In this document: piece after piece, positions 1 to 10,887 of the stretch
Position numbering within the stretch: position 1 is the stretch's first letter
Layout: every line of letters starts with the position of its first letter
NCBI GenBank assembly: GCA_963971305.1
Contig: OZ020307.1
Coordinates: 48,915,702-48,979,701 of the forward strand
Length of the DNA stretch: 64,000 nucleotides
Direction of reading: 5' to 3'
DNA from: Arcuatula senhousia
Lineage: Eukaryota; Mollusca; Bivalvia; Mytilida; Mytilidae
Notes under the pieces: model-generated
What the model saw: only the letters and a program-made list of their open reading frames with translations
Database searches by the model: none
What the model was told of the DNA's origin: nothing
Made by a program: the position numbers and the translations under genes

Positions 1-200
1 TTTTTCCTTATCTATCTGATGATTAACTTTGATTAAGGTCGAGTAGAATTAAGTACTTTTCAGACTAATTCAAACGATTAAGTACAAGTTCAGACTCTTT
101 ACAAAAAACAGACTTTGGTCGAGTACAGTTATGCACGTTTAAGACTTATTCAGAATGGTCGAGTACATTTCAGTACGGTTAAGTACAAATACTTTACCGT
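1..200. repeat. Degenerate GTCGAGTA / TTCAGAC repeat block (left)
   Basis: Short words such as GGTCGAGTA, AAGTAC and TTCAGAC recur irregularly through the first 200 bases. The same vocabulary reappears at 40613-40840, beside an integrase fragment, so both blocks probably come from one repeat family. The left edge is cut by the window. No open reading frame of note is present. Confidence 0.5.
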
Positions 201-1078
201 TCACACTTTTTGTAGTTTGTAGTGTATATATATATACTTACTGGTTAAGTTAAAAAATGCATATTTTGTAAACTTGTATTTGATTTTGGATTGTTTGATT
301 GGTACAAATTTACATCTTTATCTTTTAATTAATGTTTGTCCACTGTGAATGACTGTCTAGCACAAATTTCCATTTGTTTAAATAACCCGTATGCAGCATA
401 ACCAAAGTAACAGTTTTTATACCCATTTGAGTATTTGTATTATTCATGCATCGAAAATGAAAGTAATAAAATGATAATTGCTTAGGCATTAGTTTCAACA
501 AAAGTTTTGAGGAATTGAAAGGTGTTTGCCTGAAACGAAATTTAAAATGTGTTCTTCATATTGTCGAAAAATATTCGTTTAATCATTAAAATAAACAAAT
601 ATATTGCCGAACAACCTCATATTTTTAAACCTCTGCTTTTTTTCCTATAAAATTGACGTACACTATTTAATCTGAATTATTAAGTTATTAGCAGAAGTAC
701 TAGTAACTATATATTCATAACACTTGATACGAATATAACAGTTAGTTGGTAATATTGTAATGTATATATGCATATTCTAAGGAGTGACCTGCCATCAAAA
801 GCCTTTGAATCAACACTTTGAAAGATATAAACCAAACTGATTAAAGGAAAAGTACACAATTCAGAAAGAAAAAAAAATGAAAATCGTCAGACAAGAAATT
901 CAGACAAGAATATGTCAATTACATGTACCCCCACCTAGTTTCCTTAGAAATATTGGAAAATTTGAACGACACCTTTAAACAAATTATATTATTCTGCGTG
1001 TGTAGGGATAAGAAATAGCACTGAACATTATTTGATGTTATGTATTCATAAAACATGTCCTTCATTATATTTCTAAAG

Positions 1079-1333
1079 CAATTGGTTCTGCAAGGTTAAA
1101 AAACTATGACATAGATGTTTTTGCTAAACCGGCATGCTTCTGTGACAAATGGATCGAGTTTACCAGAGGACGCAAATCAATGTGTCATTTCCAATCATCC
1201 AGTGTGTTGTTTTTGAATGCAACATGTCAAGAAGAGTCCATTGGACGATTTGTCCGGATACGGCTTAGGAACACCGAATACCTTAATATATGTGAAGTAG
1301 AAGTATTTGGGAGTTTGACATCGAATCGGAACG
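1079..1333 (+). CDS. Gene A, exon 3: second half of F-type lectin domain (partial gene)
   Basis: This 255-base exon encodes the C-terminal half of an FTP/F5-8C-type lectin domain (NYDIDVF, then Cys-rich CFCDKW, then GRFVRIRLRN and ICEVEVFG). The acceptor is AG at 1077-1078 and the donor GT at 1334, both phase 1. The start was chosen because it gives exactly the same length, and an alignable first codon run, as exon 3 of genes B and C. The exons for the signal peptide and first half of the lectin domain are not seen in 1-1078 and must lie left of the window. The reading frame has no lesion. The product is inferred to be a secreted carbohydrate-binding protein. Confidence 0.85.
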
Positions 1334-1366
1334 GTAATAATTGAACTGTATTGAACAAATCCAAGG

Positions 1367-1586
1367 TACCATATAGCGGGTAAATTTCGCGGCGTGCAAA
1401 TTTCGCGATTTCATACCAAATGACCAAGTTGTTATATACGCGGATATTTATTTTCGCGATTTAATGATATTCCCAATACATATTTATGTTGATTCTATTT
1501 TACGCGGGTTCTAAATTTCGCGATAGAGTAATGGTTGGGAATATAGCGAAAATTAGAACCTCGCGAAAATTTCCTGCTATACGGTA
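1367..1586. mobile_element. MITE with TA target site, TIR starting ACCATATAGCGGG / ACCGTATAGCAGG
   Basis: About 220 bases bounded by TA on both sides, with inverted ends (ACCATATAGCGGGTAAATTT on the left; right end complementary apart from a few changes). The inside repeats the word TTTCGCG several times. It sits in gene A intron 3. TA-flanked ends of this kind are typical of Tc1/mariner-derived MITEs. No coding capacity. Confidence 0.75.
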
Positions 1587-2190
1587 TTTACAAGGTGTTG
1601 TTCCAGGGTTATTTAAAAAGGGTCCATTCTAATTGCATTTTGCTATGTTATATATCTCAAATAAGTCGATGATCAAATAAGGAATGTTGAATTTTGTACC
1701 GTTCCCGAATTTGATGAAACAAAAATTTTTAACTTTGTTATTTAACGTGAGTATAACACCTAGCCCTTAAAAGTATTCACGTAACCTTGCAGACATACAT
1801 TACATTTCTAATGAAGGATTGCGAAACAAATATGTCCATGTATGGAAGGTTGAAAATTGTGTTTATCGGGAACAATTCTTACAGCACCAAGAAAATTCCA
1901 CAAATAAGATGGTCGGTGTTTTTGTCCTTACTCGATATAAAAAGATTCTATGTGCATCCTAGTTTCTTTTCAAAAGCACTATACAAACTTAAATGTCTAA
2001 AAAATAAATCCAGGCATTCGAAAGTTTGAATTTAAAAAAAGGTGTAACTAATAGCTTGATATCATTGTTTACAATATAACAGATAGCTTGTCAAACTGTC
2101 GCTTCAATATCAAATGATATGTATTTTGTTAAATGTCATCAATAAATTAATATGAAGACCTTAAATGAAAACAACTCTATTTATTAACAG

Positions 2191-2435
2191 TTAATTCTTC
2201 GTCAAGAAAAGCCTGTGGATTTCCGGAAAAGGACTATGAGGGAAACATCCTAGAAACCACTGAAGCGAGAAGTAATATTGAATGTGCAGACACATGTGTT
2301 AAAACTGTTGGGTGTTGTGCAGGGGTATATGAAACAATAACGTACACGTGTTTACTGATGGGAAGGGCAAACACAGATGAAGATACCTCACATTCACTGT
2401 TGGACAATAGTCTCAGAACATCTTGGCTAGTGTGA
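2191..2435 (+). CDS. Gene A, exon 4: C-terminal PAN/apple-like Cys-rich domain and stop
   Basis: This 245-base last exon follows acceptor AG at 2189-2190 and joins exon 3 in phase 1 (split glycine/valine codon). It encodes a short Cys-rich module with the order C-G-F-P, then C-x3-C, then a GCCAGVY motif, then a further C, ending in TSWLV and TGA at 2433-2435. The spacing resembles a compact PAN/apple fold (WSC-like is an alternative). Genes B and C end in the same module with the same length. The frame is intact, so gene A may be functional even though its 5' part is not visible. Confidence 0.83.
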
Positions 2436-2571
2436 AAATCTTTCACAAGGAATACTATACACATCTGGAAAAAAATATTAAGCAATCCTGTGTTTTTTAA
2501 TGCCATACATTTTCAAAACAACTTTGGAAGATAAATTTACTATAATTATTAATTGTAAATTCGTATTGAAA

Positions 2572-2577
2572 AATAAA
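2572..2577 (+). terminator. Candidate polyadenylation signal AATAAA for gene A
   Basis: A canonical AATAAA lies 137 bases after the gene A stop codon, on the coding strand. The sequence is AT-rich, so a chance match is possible. Confidence 0.45.
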
Positions 2578-2740
2578 ACAAGCATTTTAGGCACAGTTAA
2601 ACATGTCAACCAACAAAATATAATTTCTTATTTACATTATACTGCGTGGAAAAAAACGAGAGCTTTTTGTGCAAACGTGGTCTTCAAAAAGCTCTACACT
2701 GTAATTAAATCTTCAAATCATATTTTGAAAATTTAATTCA

Positions 2741-3200
2741 TAATTGGAAGAAGCAGAGGTACCAATGGGGTATCCGAATATCAAAAGTCCGAAAGGGCAG
2801 AGACAAAACCAGCAAACACCAACAAGAACGGGACAAAAACAGACAACATGTAAAACATGGAAACACAAAACAACTGAATATCAATCAACAACGCGAACTC
2901 TAGTCGAAACCAGAGTGAACTCAGGTGCTCCGGAAGAGTAAGCAGTTCCTGCTTGCTATAGCACACCCGTCGCGTTGCCAATAGTCCATTCAGCGTGTCA
3001 AATCCGGTAAAGGAAGACAAAACAACACTCTATGACAAACCAACATCTGCACTCATCTGAGAGATCGGAATCCCATATTTGTCTATAAGTGCATGATGTC
3101 TTCCGTAAAATTTCTTGAGTGAAGACAGCAACCGAGGAGCAACATAACCCTGTGTGAGCAATGGAAGATTGATAATGTATCGTAAAAGAGTCAATTTTGG
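2741..3200 (-). mobile_element. Detached 3' tail of a Penelope-like element
   Basis: Read on the minus strand, the right part encodes a frame-broken version of the C-terminal RT tail seen better at 11690-11770 (TQGYVA..LLSSLKK.YGRHH..DKYGI). It is followed by the non-coding run TTTACCGGATTTGACACGCT and a stretch ending near CATTGGTACCTCTGCTTC. The same order recurs at 11370-11790, 48870-49240 and 53430-53705. Assignment to a Penelope-like element is inferred from the link to RT fragments. Confidence 0.6.
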
Positions 3201-3288
3201 GTATATTTACCTCTTTTATGAACGACTTTAAGAAGCCCTGGTCTCTAACCACCAGATGTTCGATTTGTTAAGAGTTATCTGCCACTAT

Positions 3289-3682
3289 TATAGGATGGCC
3301 ACTCTTCATATTTCAGGATTTCAGTCTGATTTCGGAACTCCTCTAGACTTTGCCTTTTAATATTGAAAAATATTTTTTGCACACTGACCCCTACTTTTTA
3401 TGATATTTTCTGATTGTATAGACCTTATCAACCAACTGTTAAAAATTTCTTGCAATTCTTGATACAACTTCATGGTTTTTAAAACCAAAAAAAACGTCAC
3501 AATGTTAAAGTTATGTAAAATCTAGAGGAGTCTGATTTCCCGCCAAATTTTTATCTCGAAAACGAGCATACGGACCTATCATTTTCTTTTTGCTATTTGA
3601 TTAAGTAAACAATTATCTATCATTTCCACCACATATCATAAAATATTTGATATAAAAAAGTCCAGTAGTGACCAACCTTAAG
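3289..3682 (+). mobile_element. MITE family M1, copy 1 (TTAA-type ends)
   Basis: About 395 bases that align with 19853-20257 and, inverted, 24895-25144. Shared internal landmarks are GGAACTCCTCTAGACT, TTGCACACTGACCCCTACTT, AACGTCACAATG and AAATCTAGAGGAGTCTGATT. The right end reads GTGACCAACCTTAA; the left end TTATAGGATGGCCAC is its imperfect inverse. No coding content. Confidence 0.75.
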
Positions 3683-4111
3683 GTAACAAATGTGTTTCTA
3701 AACGAACACTCATCCTGTAATCATACATTATAGAATTTAAAACTGACTTATATCATCAAACTTGATTTTTATTTCAAATCATTGGAAAGCACAAGTTGTC
3801 TCGAATGGATTACCTTTTTCATGTGCACATAACTTTGCTTTTTGTTGGCAGAGATTAACTACTATGTCCTATAAATCAAGATGATATTTGATTCAGTGAA
3901 CTATTGTCAAATGTTCAAATTTTGTGTCAAGTGCATGCTTAAGCAATCAAAATAAATTTCAATGAATATTCATAACTGTTTTTGATACGTTAAATAAAAA
4001 CCGAATAAGTCTTATTTGTAAAATTTTTATATTTAATGACTTCTGATAATCCAAAACTTATAGTCTGAATCTTTGATATGTTGCATTTTTTATGCAAATG
4101 AATCACAAATA

Positions 4112-4894
4112 AAAGGATGGGTTGCGATAAGGCCCTATTTTGGCCCATCAATAGGCGAAAAATAAAAAAAAATATTCACAGTATGTTACTTTATATCTTA
4201 TGTTGTAGCAAAATGATTGTACTGTTGTAAAAACTACTTTTACATATGTTTGCATGAACACAGCTTCGAAAATCGAGTTCAAATTTGAACCATTTTGAAT
4301 GAAAGTTTCATCTTGATTTAAAGAAAATTTCAAGGTAGGGCTTCAATAAATTGAAATTTTATGCTTGAAGTCAGTGTTTAAAATTCTGTAAAATGTTCAT
4401 CATATATATACATCACTTTTAACAACAATTTTGAAATTGAAATGACCGCTAATCTAAAAAAACGAATAAAACGGAGAGATTTCGCACATTTTTTAACTAC
4501 TGACAACAAGTTCAAAAACTATAGTATTTTTTTTAGATTTTAAGTATGTCTTGCACGCGGAACCAGCTTGAAACTTTCATTAAAGATGTATTTTAGTAAT
4601 ACAAGTTTTTGAATAAAATATGGAGCTGGTTCCGCGCGCAAGGCTATACTTCCAAGAAGGAAATATATCACTCATTTGTGCATCTTTCCCATAAGCACAA
4701 TGTTAAACTCATTTGCGGTGGTTCATGTCAAGTACATTTACTAAAGCATAAAATAAGCTTTTCAACTACAGACGTTTATTTAAAAAATAGAAATTTTAAC
4801 CTTTCCAACAAGACATTTTGTGATAAAATTTACTTAATTGTATTTTTGACTTTCGCGGTGGGCTGAAAAAGGGTCTTATCGCAACCCATCCTTT
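4112..4894. mobile_element. 783-bp TIR element (AAAGGATGGGTTGCGATAAG ends)
   Basis: The left end AAAGGATGGGTTGCGATAAG is exactly inverted at 4875-4894, and similarity continues for about 15 more bases with mismatches. A second inverted pair (CTTGCACGCGGAACCAGC near 4550; GCTGGTTCCGCGCGCAAG near 4625) lies near the centre, so much of the element could fold on itself. The only long frame, 4609-4866, has no recognisable motif and looks accidental. It is a non-autonomous DNA element. Confidence 0.8.
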
Positions 4895-5439
4895 AAACCA
4901 CTAAATTATTTAATCAGCATATTGTTTGACGCATTTTTGTTGAAAGTACGAAACAAAACACGCTCCAAGATGGAGGTCACGGTAACAATTTAAGTCGTGG
5001 ACTATGAGATCATATGTTTCGTGGTACAATGTTCAATGTCAACTGATTGAATTAGAATTAGCAAATCTGTGACATGTAGTCCCATATTTAAAGGAGAAAC
5101 ATGTTGACCCTTAGAATAAAGAACACTAATATCTTATAACAATTTGTTACTGGTATTCGTAATATCTAAATGGGCTAAACGCTGACGGTTATGTCGTCCA
5201 TATCTGTTTTCTAAATGTTTTATGTTTTTTGACTCAACTTTTAAAAGTCGATTTTAGTTGCTGCAATCACTATGCGTCCTGATCGTTCGTCGTCTTACGT
5301 AAACAATTAATTAAATCATTTACCTATATGAGGCAAATAGCATTTTTTTCATGCGCTTGCCCGATATAAAAAGAAATGCAGGAAGATTTAAAGCACTACA
5401 TAAGATTTCAATGGGTCGAGGATTTCAGATGTCCTGTGA

Positions 5440-5800
5440 AAATGGGTCATACCTTCGGTTTTTTCTTGTTGTCATTTTGTCTCAGAATCTCTCTTGTTGA
5501 TAATGATTGTTATGTGTTGTACTTTGTTAGCGATCATCATAGGGTGATTTGGATCTCCAAAAAAGATTTACTTCGCCTGTCCTAAGCCAGGAATCTTTTT
5601 CAATGCTAATGTTTGTATTCATCGAATTTATGTTATTTGTTTTTTGTTCAGAATTGTGTCTTTCATTGACACTTTAGGATTTAGCTTGAGTCATACGTGG
5701 TTAATTTTCAATCCAAGGCCAAATGCAAAAAGGCGAGCAATGACCACTGGTAACATTGAAGACTGCTGACTGTTTTCCGTTGTGGATTTTTTTAAATTAT
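5440..5800 (+). mobile_element. Detached 3' tail of a Penelope-like element
   Basis: Shares a long non-coding stretch with the tail of the Penelope-like element at 23090-23490: CCTGTCCTAAGCCAGGAA, a CATTGACACTTTAGGATT-like segment, then GAAGACTGCTGACTGTTTTC and CGTTGTG. No RT coding sequence precedes it. Confidence 0.55.
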
Positions 5801-6589
5801 CTAATATGGTAAGTTATGTTGCACATATTACACATCTCATTTTTTCTATCATATAAGAAACCATATAGCTTAAGGAGCAAGAGGAGCTTCTTGCTTATTT
5901 TGAGCACAAGTCAACATTTTAGTGTTAATATCTCTTTAAAAAGAATCAAAATCAGAACTTTAATAAGAAATTTAAAGGTAACAATTAATGGGGCAATATC
6001 ATATAACTTTTTATAATGCTTAGTTTCTGCTATTTTCCAAATAATAAACGCATTGTCCCTGATCTCGAAATGGCTAGGCGATGCACATCATAGGGACTTT
6101 TTTTAGGATATCAATTGTCATAGAGTATCATTCTTTTAATTATGTTTATTTGTCGACTAATTCGCTCAATTTTCTGTAGAATTGATATGTTTCCAGACTC
6201 GATGTGTGACTGCTTTAGACAATAGTAATTTGACATTTTATCTGTTCGTTGTCTTTTTGTTTTATAATTTTTATCTTTACACCGATGAAATATTTCTTGT
6301 GCAGAAAATTCTGAAAATCTCTTAAATGAATGAAGTGCTACAATTTTCCTACGAAATGTATGCTTTTCTAAACAGAACTGACATTTCGTTGAATTTCCAT
6401 TAATCGAATGATTAAGTCTTTTTGTTCTGTTAGTCTTATACCAGCCATCATGCAAGACAAAAATTGTAAAATATTAAAATAGAACTAAAAATATAAAACC
6501 AAGTTACAAATAAACCGGAACTAATACAAATAAAATCAAGTACAGATCGGTGTACACAACATGGAAGGTAAGTAAACTTACCAAGAGGC

Positions 6590-7075
6590 TCCCAGGGGCC
6601 TAAATCGCTCACCTGGTCTTGATGTCGACCCTATAAAGACTTTTCTAGAGCTAAATGAGCTTAACATTTAAGCAAGTAACAGCTTTTGTCTTTCTACTAT
6701 AGTTTTCATTCTGTAGCCGTAGGCCCAAATCATGACAAAACGTTATTTTAAGGGCCATAACCCCTATAAGGGGTCATCTGACAACTTTGACCCTATGAAA
6801 ACTTTTGAAGAGCTAAATGAACTGAACATTTAAGCAAGCAACAGTTTCTCTCTATCTGCTATAGTTTTCATTCTATAGGCCGAAAACATGAAAGAGATTA
6901 TTTTAGGGGCCGTAACCCCTATAAGGGGACATTTGACAACTTCAACCCTTGGAGACATTTGTAGAGCTAAATAATCTGAACATTTAAGCAAGCAATAGCT
7001 TCTCTATATCTGCTATAGTTTTCATTCTATTGGCCAAAAACATGACAAAAACTCATTTTTTAGGGGCTACACAAA
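6590..7075 (+). repeat. Three degenerate tandem units of about 158 bp
   Basis: GAGCTAAAT recurs at 6648, 6810 and 6964. Each unit carries AACATTTAAGCAAG, CTATAGTTTTCATTCT and, between units, AACCCCTATAAGGGG. Units differ by substitutions and small indels. Non-coding; probably part of a larger dispersed repeat. Confidence 0.65.
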
Positions 7076-7319
7076 TTGCCTTTTTTGATTGAAAATAATC
7101 ACCGAACCGACATAAGTGTTGCATGTCCTATATATTTCGTTGTTTTTTTATGACTTGTAAACTTCCCTATTGTTTAGAGATATAAACATTATATGTATTT
7201 TAGTGTCGTGAACATTTATTCCACATCTTAATTTCCTACATTATATGACATATTAATCCATAAATAAAGGTAATAACAAAATTACCGAACTAGGAGAATC
7301 AATCTCAAATGTCATTAAG

Positions 7320-7470
7320 ACTAGACAAAACAAGGAAGACATACCGAAAAAATTGAAGACCACAATGGTCCTGGCACAAGCATTTCAAAAGAAATGGTGG
7401 GTTAAACCAGGCTTTAAGGCGCGCCAAACCTCCCTCTTCCATTGCGGTCTTTTGGGTCCGGTAGTTACAC
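7320..7470 (-). mobile_element. Short Penelope-like 3' tail fragment
   Basis: On the minus strand this reads a GGCTTTA...CCCACCATTTC...TTTGAAATGC...GTGCC(A)GGACCATT series. It matches 31200-31265, which directly follows a decayed RT fragment. Non-coding. Confidence 0.45.
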
Positions 7471-7683
7471 AAAACACAACAGGTTTGTTATGACATATCA
7501 CGGATGCTAGGGTAATCATATCAGTAAAACAACCAGCCAGACATTAATCAAAGCAAGAACTAACCATTTCGTCTAACATGATATTGAATTTTTCTACCAG
7601 TGGCTGAATTTTTTAGGGATCGTATGAGACGTATTGTCTTATAACCTTGTTCTAATAGCCGGTTACTTTAATATTTTTATCCT

Positions 7684-8213
7684 CTGCTTTCATCGTCCCA
7701 GAGGATTTTATTACTTATCCCAATATGAGAAATGTGTTGTTTACTTTAATAAAATGTACTTATTATGAAACATAATTATCTACGCGTATCTTAAAAAACA
7801 TTAAAATGTCTACATATACCACTTTTTATCATGCTCCAGAGTTTTTATGTCCTAATGTTATAACAAAGACAAAATAGTATACATATAGTGATACTGAAAC
7901 AAATAAAGATTTCAGATTTCTTATTTAACAGACTGCAAAGAAGTAGCAAATACAAAAAGTAGTTTATACCAAAACCAATGGTATAATAAAAGATAGGTCA
8001 TTTTTATCTTTCAGTGAGGTGTTATCGTTCGCTTTATATTTAAGACCGTCCTGTCCATTTGCTTTGTTTCCCTTTAATTCATACGCTGCGAAATTTTGAC
8101 ATGCATATACATTCCATATCCATTCATTTGAAAATATGACACAGTAAGACTAACAACACATGTCTCGATAATTTTGGGATAAGTAATAAAATCCTCTGGG
8201 AAGGTGAAAGCAG
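7684..8213. mobile_element. Foldback element, 39-bp terminal inverted repeats
   Basis: CTGCTTTCATCGTCCCAGAG at 7684, continuing with GATTTTATTACTTATCCCA, is inverted at 8175-8213 with only about three mismatches over 39 bases. The enclosed 450 bases are AT-rich and non-coding. No convincing target duplication is visible. Confidence 0.65.
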
Positions 8214-9425
8214 TTTTAACTGAGTTCAACACAAATTATTTAAGTCCTAGAATCAATTTATTGTTAGTGAATCATGATTTTAAATAGGTTATTAACGAAC
8301 CATTTCTTCCACTTTTCTGCAACATCAAAATTCATAATTCGTATACGAGAAAGGAAAGTATGATGTATTCCAAGTTTTTTTCCCGAATATTCTATCAGTT
8401 GCAAAACATAAACGACATAAAACTGGCCCTTCTTTATATTGCTCCGAACAAAGAAATACATTACCAAAAACCCTCATGGAATGTGGTTAACTATATCGAA
8501 AGTATATTTTTTTTCAGATTTCAGAATATACATGTTTGACATTTGAAACCTAGTCAGAACATGTAGATTTTCAAGGTTAAAGCTGACTGTTCAAAACTCA
8601 TATTTTGAGTCTGCAAAATTCAAGAAAACTAAAATGTAAACAACATGAACGAATGTGGTTTAAAGTTTAATATTGCTAACATATAATAATGTATGTAAAA
8701 CATTCACTTCCAGTCTCTTTGAATAGTTTTATGACGTCATATTTTAAATTTTCTCTCTTTTTGTCGAACATTATCTACACTTTCGTTGGCAACAAAAAAG
8801 AATAGTTCAAAACCGCTTATTGATTAAAAAAAACATTTCAGAATGTTACCTTTTCGTTTATATTGGTTAACACCTAATTTTAAAAGGGAATAAGTATCAA
8901 ACTACCAAAAATAGCTGAAAATCATTTAGTTGAGATCAGAAGAACAACTTTGCAAAGAAGAAAAATAGGAAAATCTTTTAAAAATTAACAAAAATCCATA
9001 ATAGATGACCGGCGAATAGAGCTTCTTTAAAACTTTCACAAACCTCAAAACCTAAAAACGTATTCAAAAGATGCAAGTTTTGGGCTCTTAGAAAATATGT
9101 TTTACACGTCTACTAGACCTCTGCATGTAATATGGAAAAAACATAGTGCAACAGAGATCATCGCTAGATAACTAAATTCACTTCAAGGCTTTATGCGGGT
9201 ATTTTAAACCAACTTTTCTTTTAAGTTTGATATCTTCCAAGCATTACAAGGAAGAGGTTTTTTGCATAAAAATCATAAAACATGAAAAAAAACGTTACCT
9301 TTAACTTGTCTTCGATATGTCATATGTCCATAAAATCAATAGAATTTATACTTACATGTATTTAAGAACAAATCAAGACGAATGATTCATAGAATCTATG
9401 AACTGGCGATGGCATTCCTAATCCC
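8214..9425. other. Non-coding, AT-rich, nothing recognised
   Basis: Intergenic sequence between the convergent genes A and B. Only short chance open frames; I see no repeat shared with other parts of the window. Confidence 0.5.
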
Positions 9426-9430
9426 TCCAT

Positions 9431-10238
9431 TGGCAAACTGTAGAATGTCTTTAGAGACATTGTGTTCTCGCTTCTTCTCTATAACTTTACTTTTGCCCGG
9501 CACATGTTTCGCCTGTAAAAGTCTAATTTTTAATACTCCGACCAAAAGCTTGGAAGACGACTTAAAACATAGTTTTATGTTCTATTAGAGACATTGGTTG
9601 ATATGCTGGCGTGATGTTTTTTTCGGGAACCTCTGGTTTCAGGTGCACATTTTGTTATATTTTCGTATAGACCTCCGTCAAAATTCGTCTGACCCCCACA
9701 CTTTGGTGGCAAGGCTGTACGTAGACCCTCTTTTCTAAATTTAAAACATTTACGGCTTGTAAATTGTATTTTAGATGAAACTACTAAAATGTGAATGCAT
9801 TTTGTATGTGATTAATCATTTTTTTTAATACATTTTCAAAATGTTTGATACTTCTAGGGCTACTGTTGAGTTAAAATACCGGGTTGATCATATTTTGTTG
9901 ATATCTAATGTTTAAGTATTTAATTTATACATTGAATTTCAAATATGTCTTAGTTACATAATTTCGTACATTTTCACCAAAAATATAGGCATTTTATATA
10001 ATTTTTTAGTCAAACTTTTAGTGCAATTGAAATCAGAGGTTCCCGAAAAAAACATCACGCCAGCATATCCACCAATGTCTCTAATATAACATAAAACAAT
10101 GTTTTAAGTCGTCTTCCAAGCTTTTGACCGGAGTATCAAAAATTTGACTTTTACAGGCGAAACATGTGCCGGTCAAAAGTAAAGTAATAGAGAAGTAGCG
10201 AGAACATAATGTCTCTAAAGACTTTCTACAGTTTGCCA
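9431..10238. mobile_element. Long inverted repeat: two 218-bp arms, about 95% identical
   Basis: Left arm 9431-9647 starts TGGCAAACTGTAGAA and runs through GCCTGTAAAAGTC, CTTGGAAGACGACTTAAAAC and GGCGTGATGTTTTTTTCGGG. Right arm 10019-10238 is its reverse complement with about a dozen differences. The 370-base spacer is non-coding. This is a foldback-type element downstream of gene B. Confidence 0.85.
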
Positions 10239-10535
10239 GTTAGCGGTTTTGAAAGGACTTTTAATTGTGTGTGTTATAGTTGTATGCGTAGTGCAAACAT
10301 AACATGTGTTTGAAGTAAAAAAGTGTTTTTGTAGTAAAAATGTGTTTGTAGTAAAACATAAATAAACTCTTTTCATATCTTTGCAAAATAAAATTGTCAA
10401 TATACTACGATTTAAACATACATGTACATTTTTGTACGTTATTGCTAAACTTTTGCTTTAATTACCTACTGCTGATATGAATTGTAATAGATATTTCTGG
10501 TACATTTTTTTGGTCAAAGTTTTGAAAATATAGGC

Positions 10536-10541
10536 TTTATT
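10536..10541 (-). terminator. Candidate polyadenylation signal AATAAA for gene B
   Basis: AATAAA on the minus strand, about 100 bases beyond the gene B stop codon. Typical distance for a metazoan last exon. Confidence 0.5.
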
Positions 10542-10642
10542 AAATTTCTTTTTCATTTTACATAAACATGTAACATATTTTTGAAAAGTGATCAAAATTA
10601 TTGTAAACAACTGGAAATTTGTTTTCTCATTACGCCGTCGAT

Positions 10643-10887
10643 TCAGACTAGCCAAGATGTAGTAGTATTACTGTCGAGAAAGGAATCAGTAGTGTTTTCG
10701 TCTGTATCCGATTTTCTCTTTAATATACACGTTCTTGTTGCTTCATCATACACCCCTGCACAACAACCGTAAGTTGTTAAACACATATGTGTACAATCTA
10801 TGGAACTTCTAGCTGCAGTGGTTACAAGATCGATACCTGTATACTCTTTGTTGGGAAATCCACATGCTTTCCTTGACGAAGAAATAC
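10643..10887 (-). CDS. Gene B exon 4: PAN/apple-like domain and stop
   Basis: 245 bases, residues 181-260. The acceptor reads TTTTTGACAG just right of 10887. Six or more Cys (CGFPN, C-x3-C, GCCAGVY, TCILK) and end TSWLV-stop. Same length as exon 4 of genes A and C. Confidence 0.88.

Noticed and set aside
4609..4866. 85-codon frame inside the 783-bp element
   Set aside because: No transposase motif, AT-rich low-complexity peptide, overlaps the palindromic centre; accidental.
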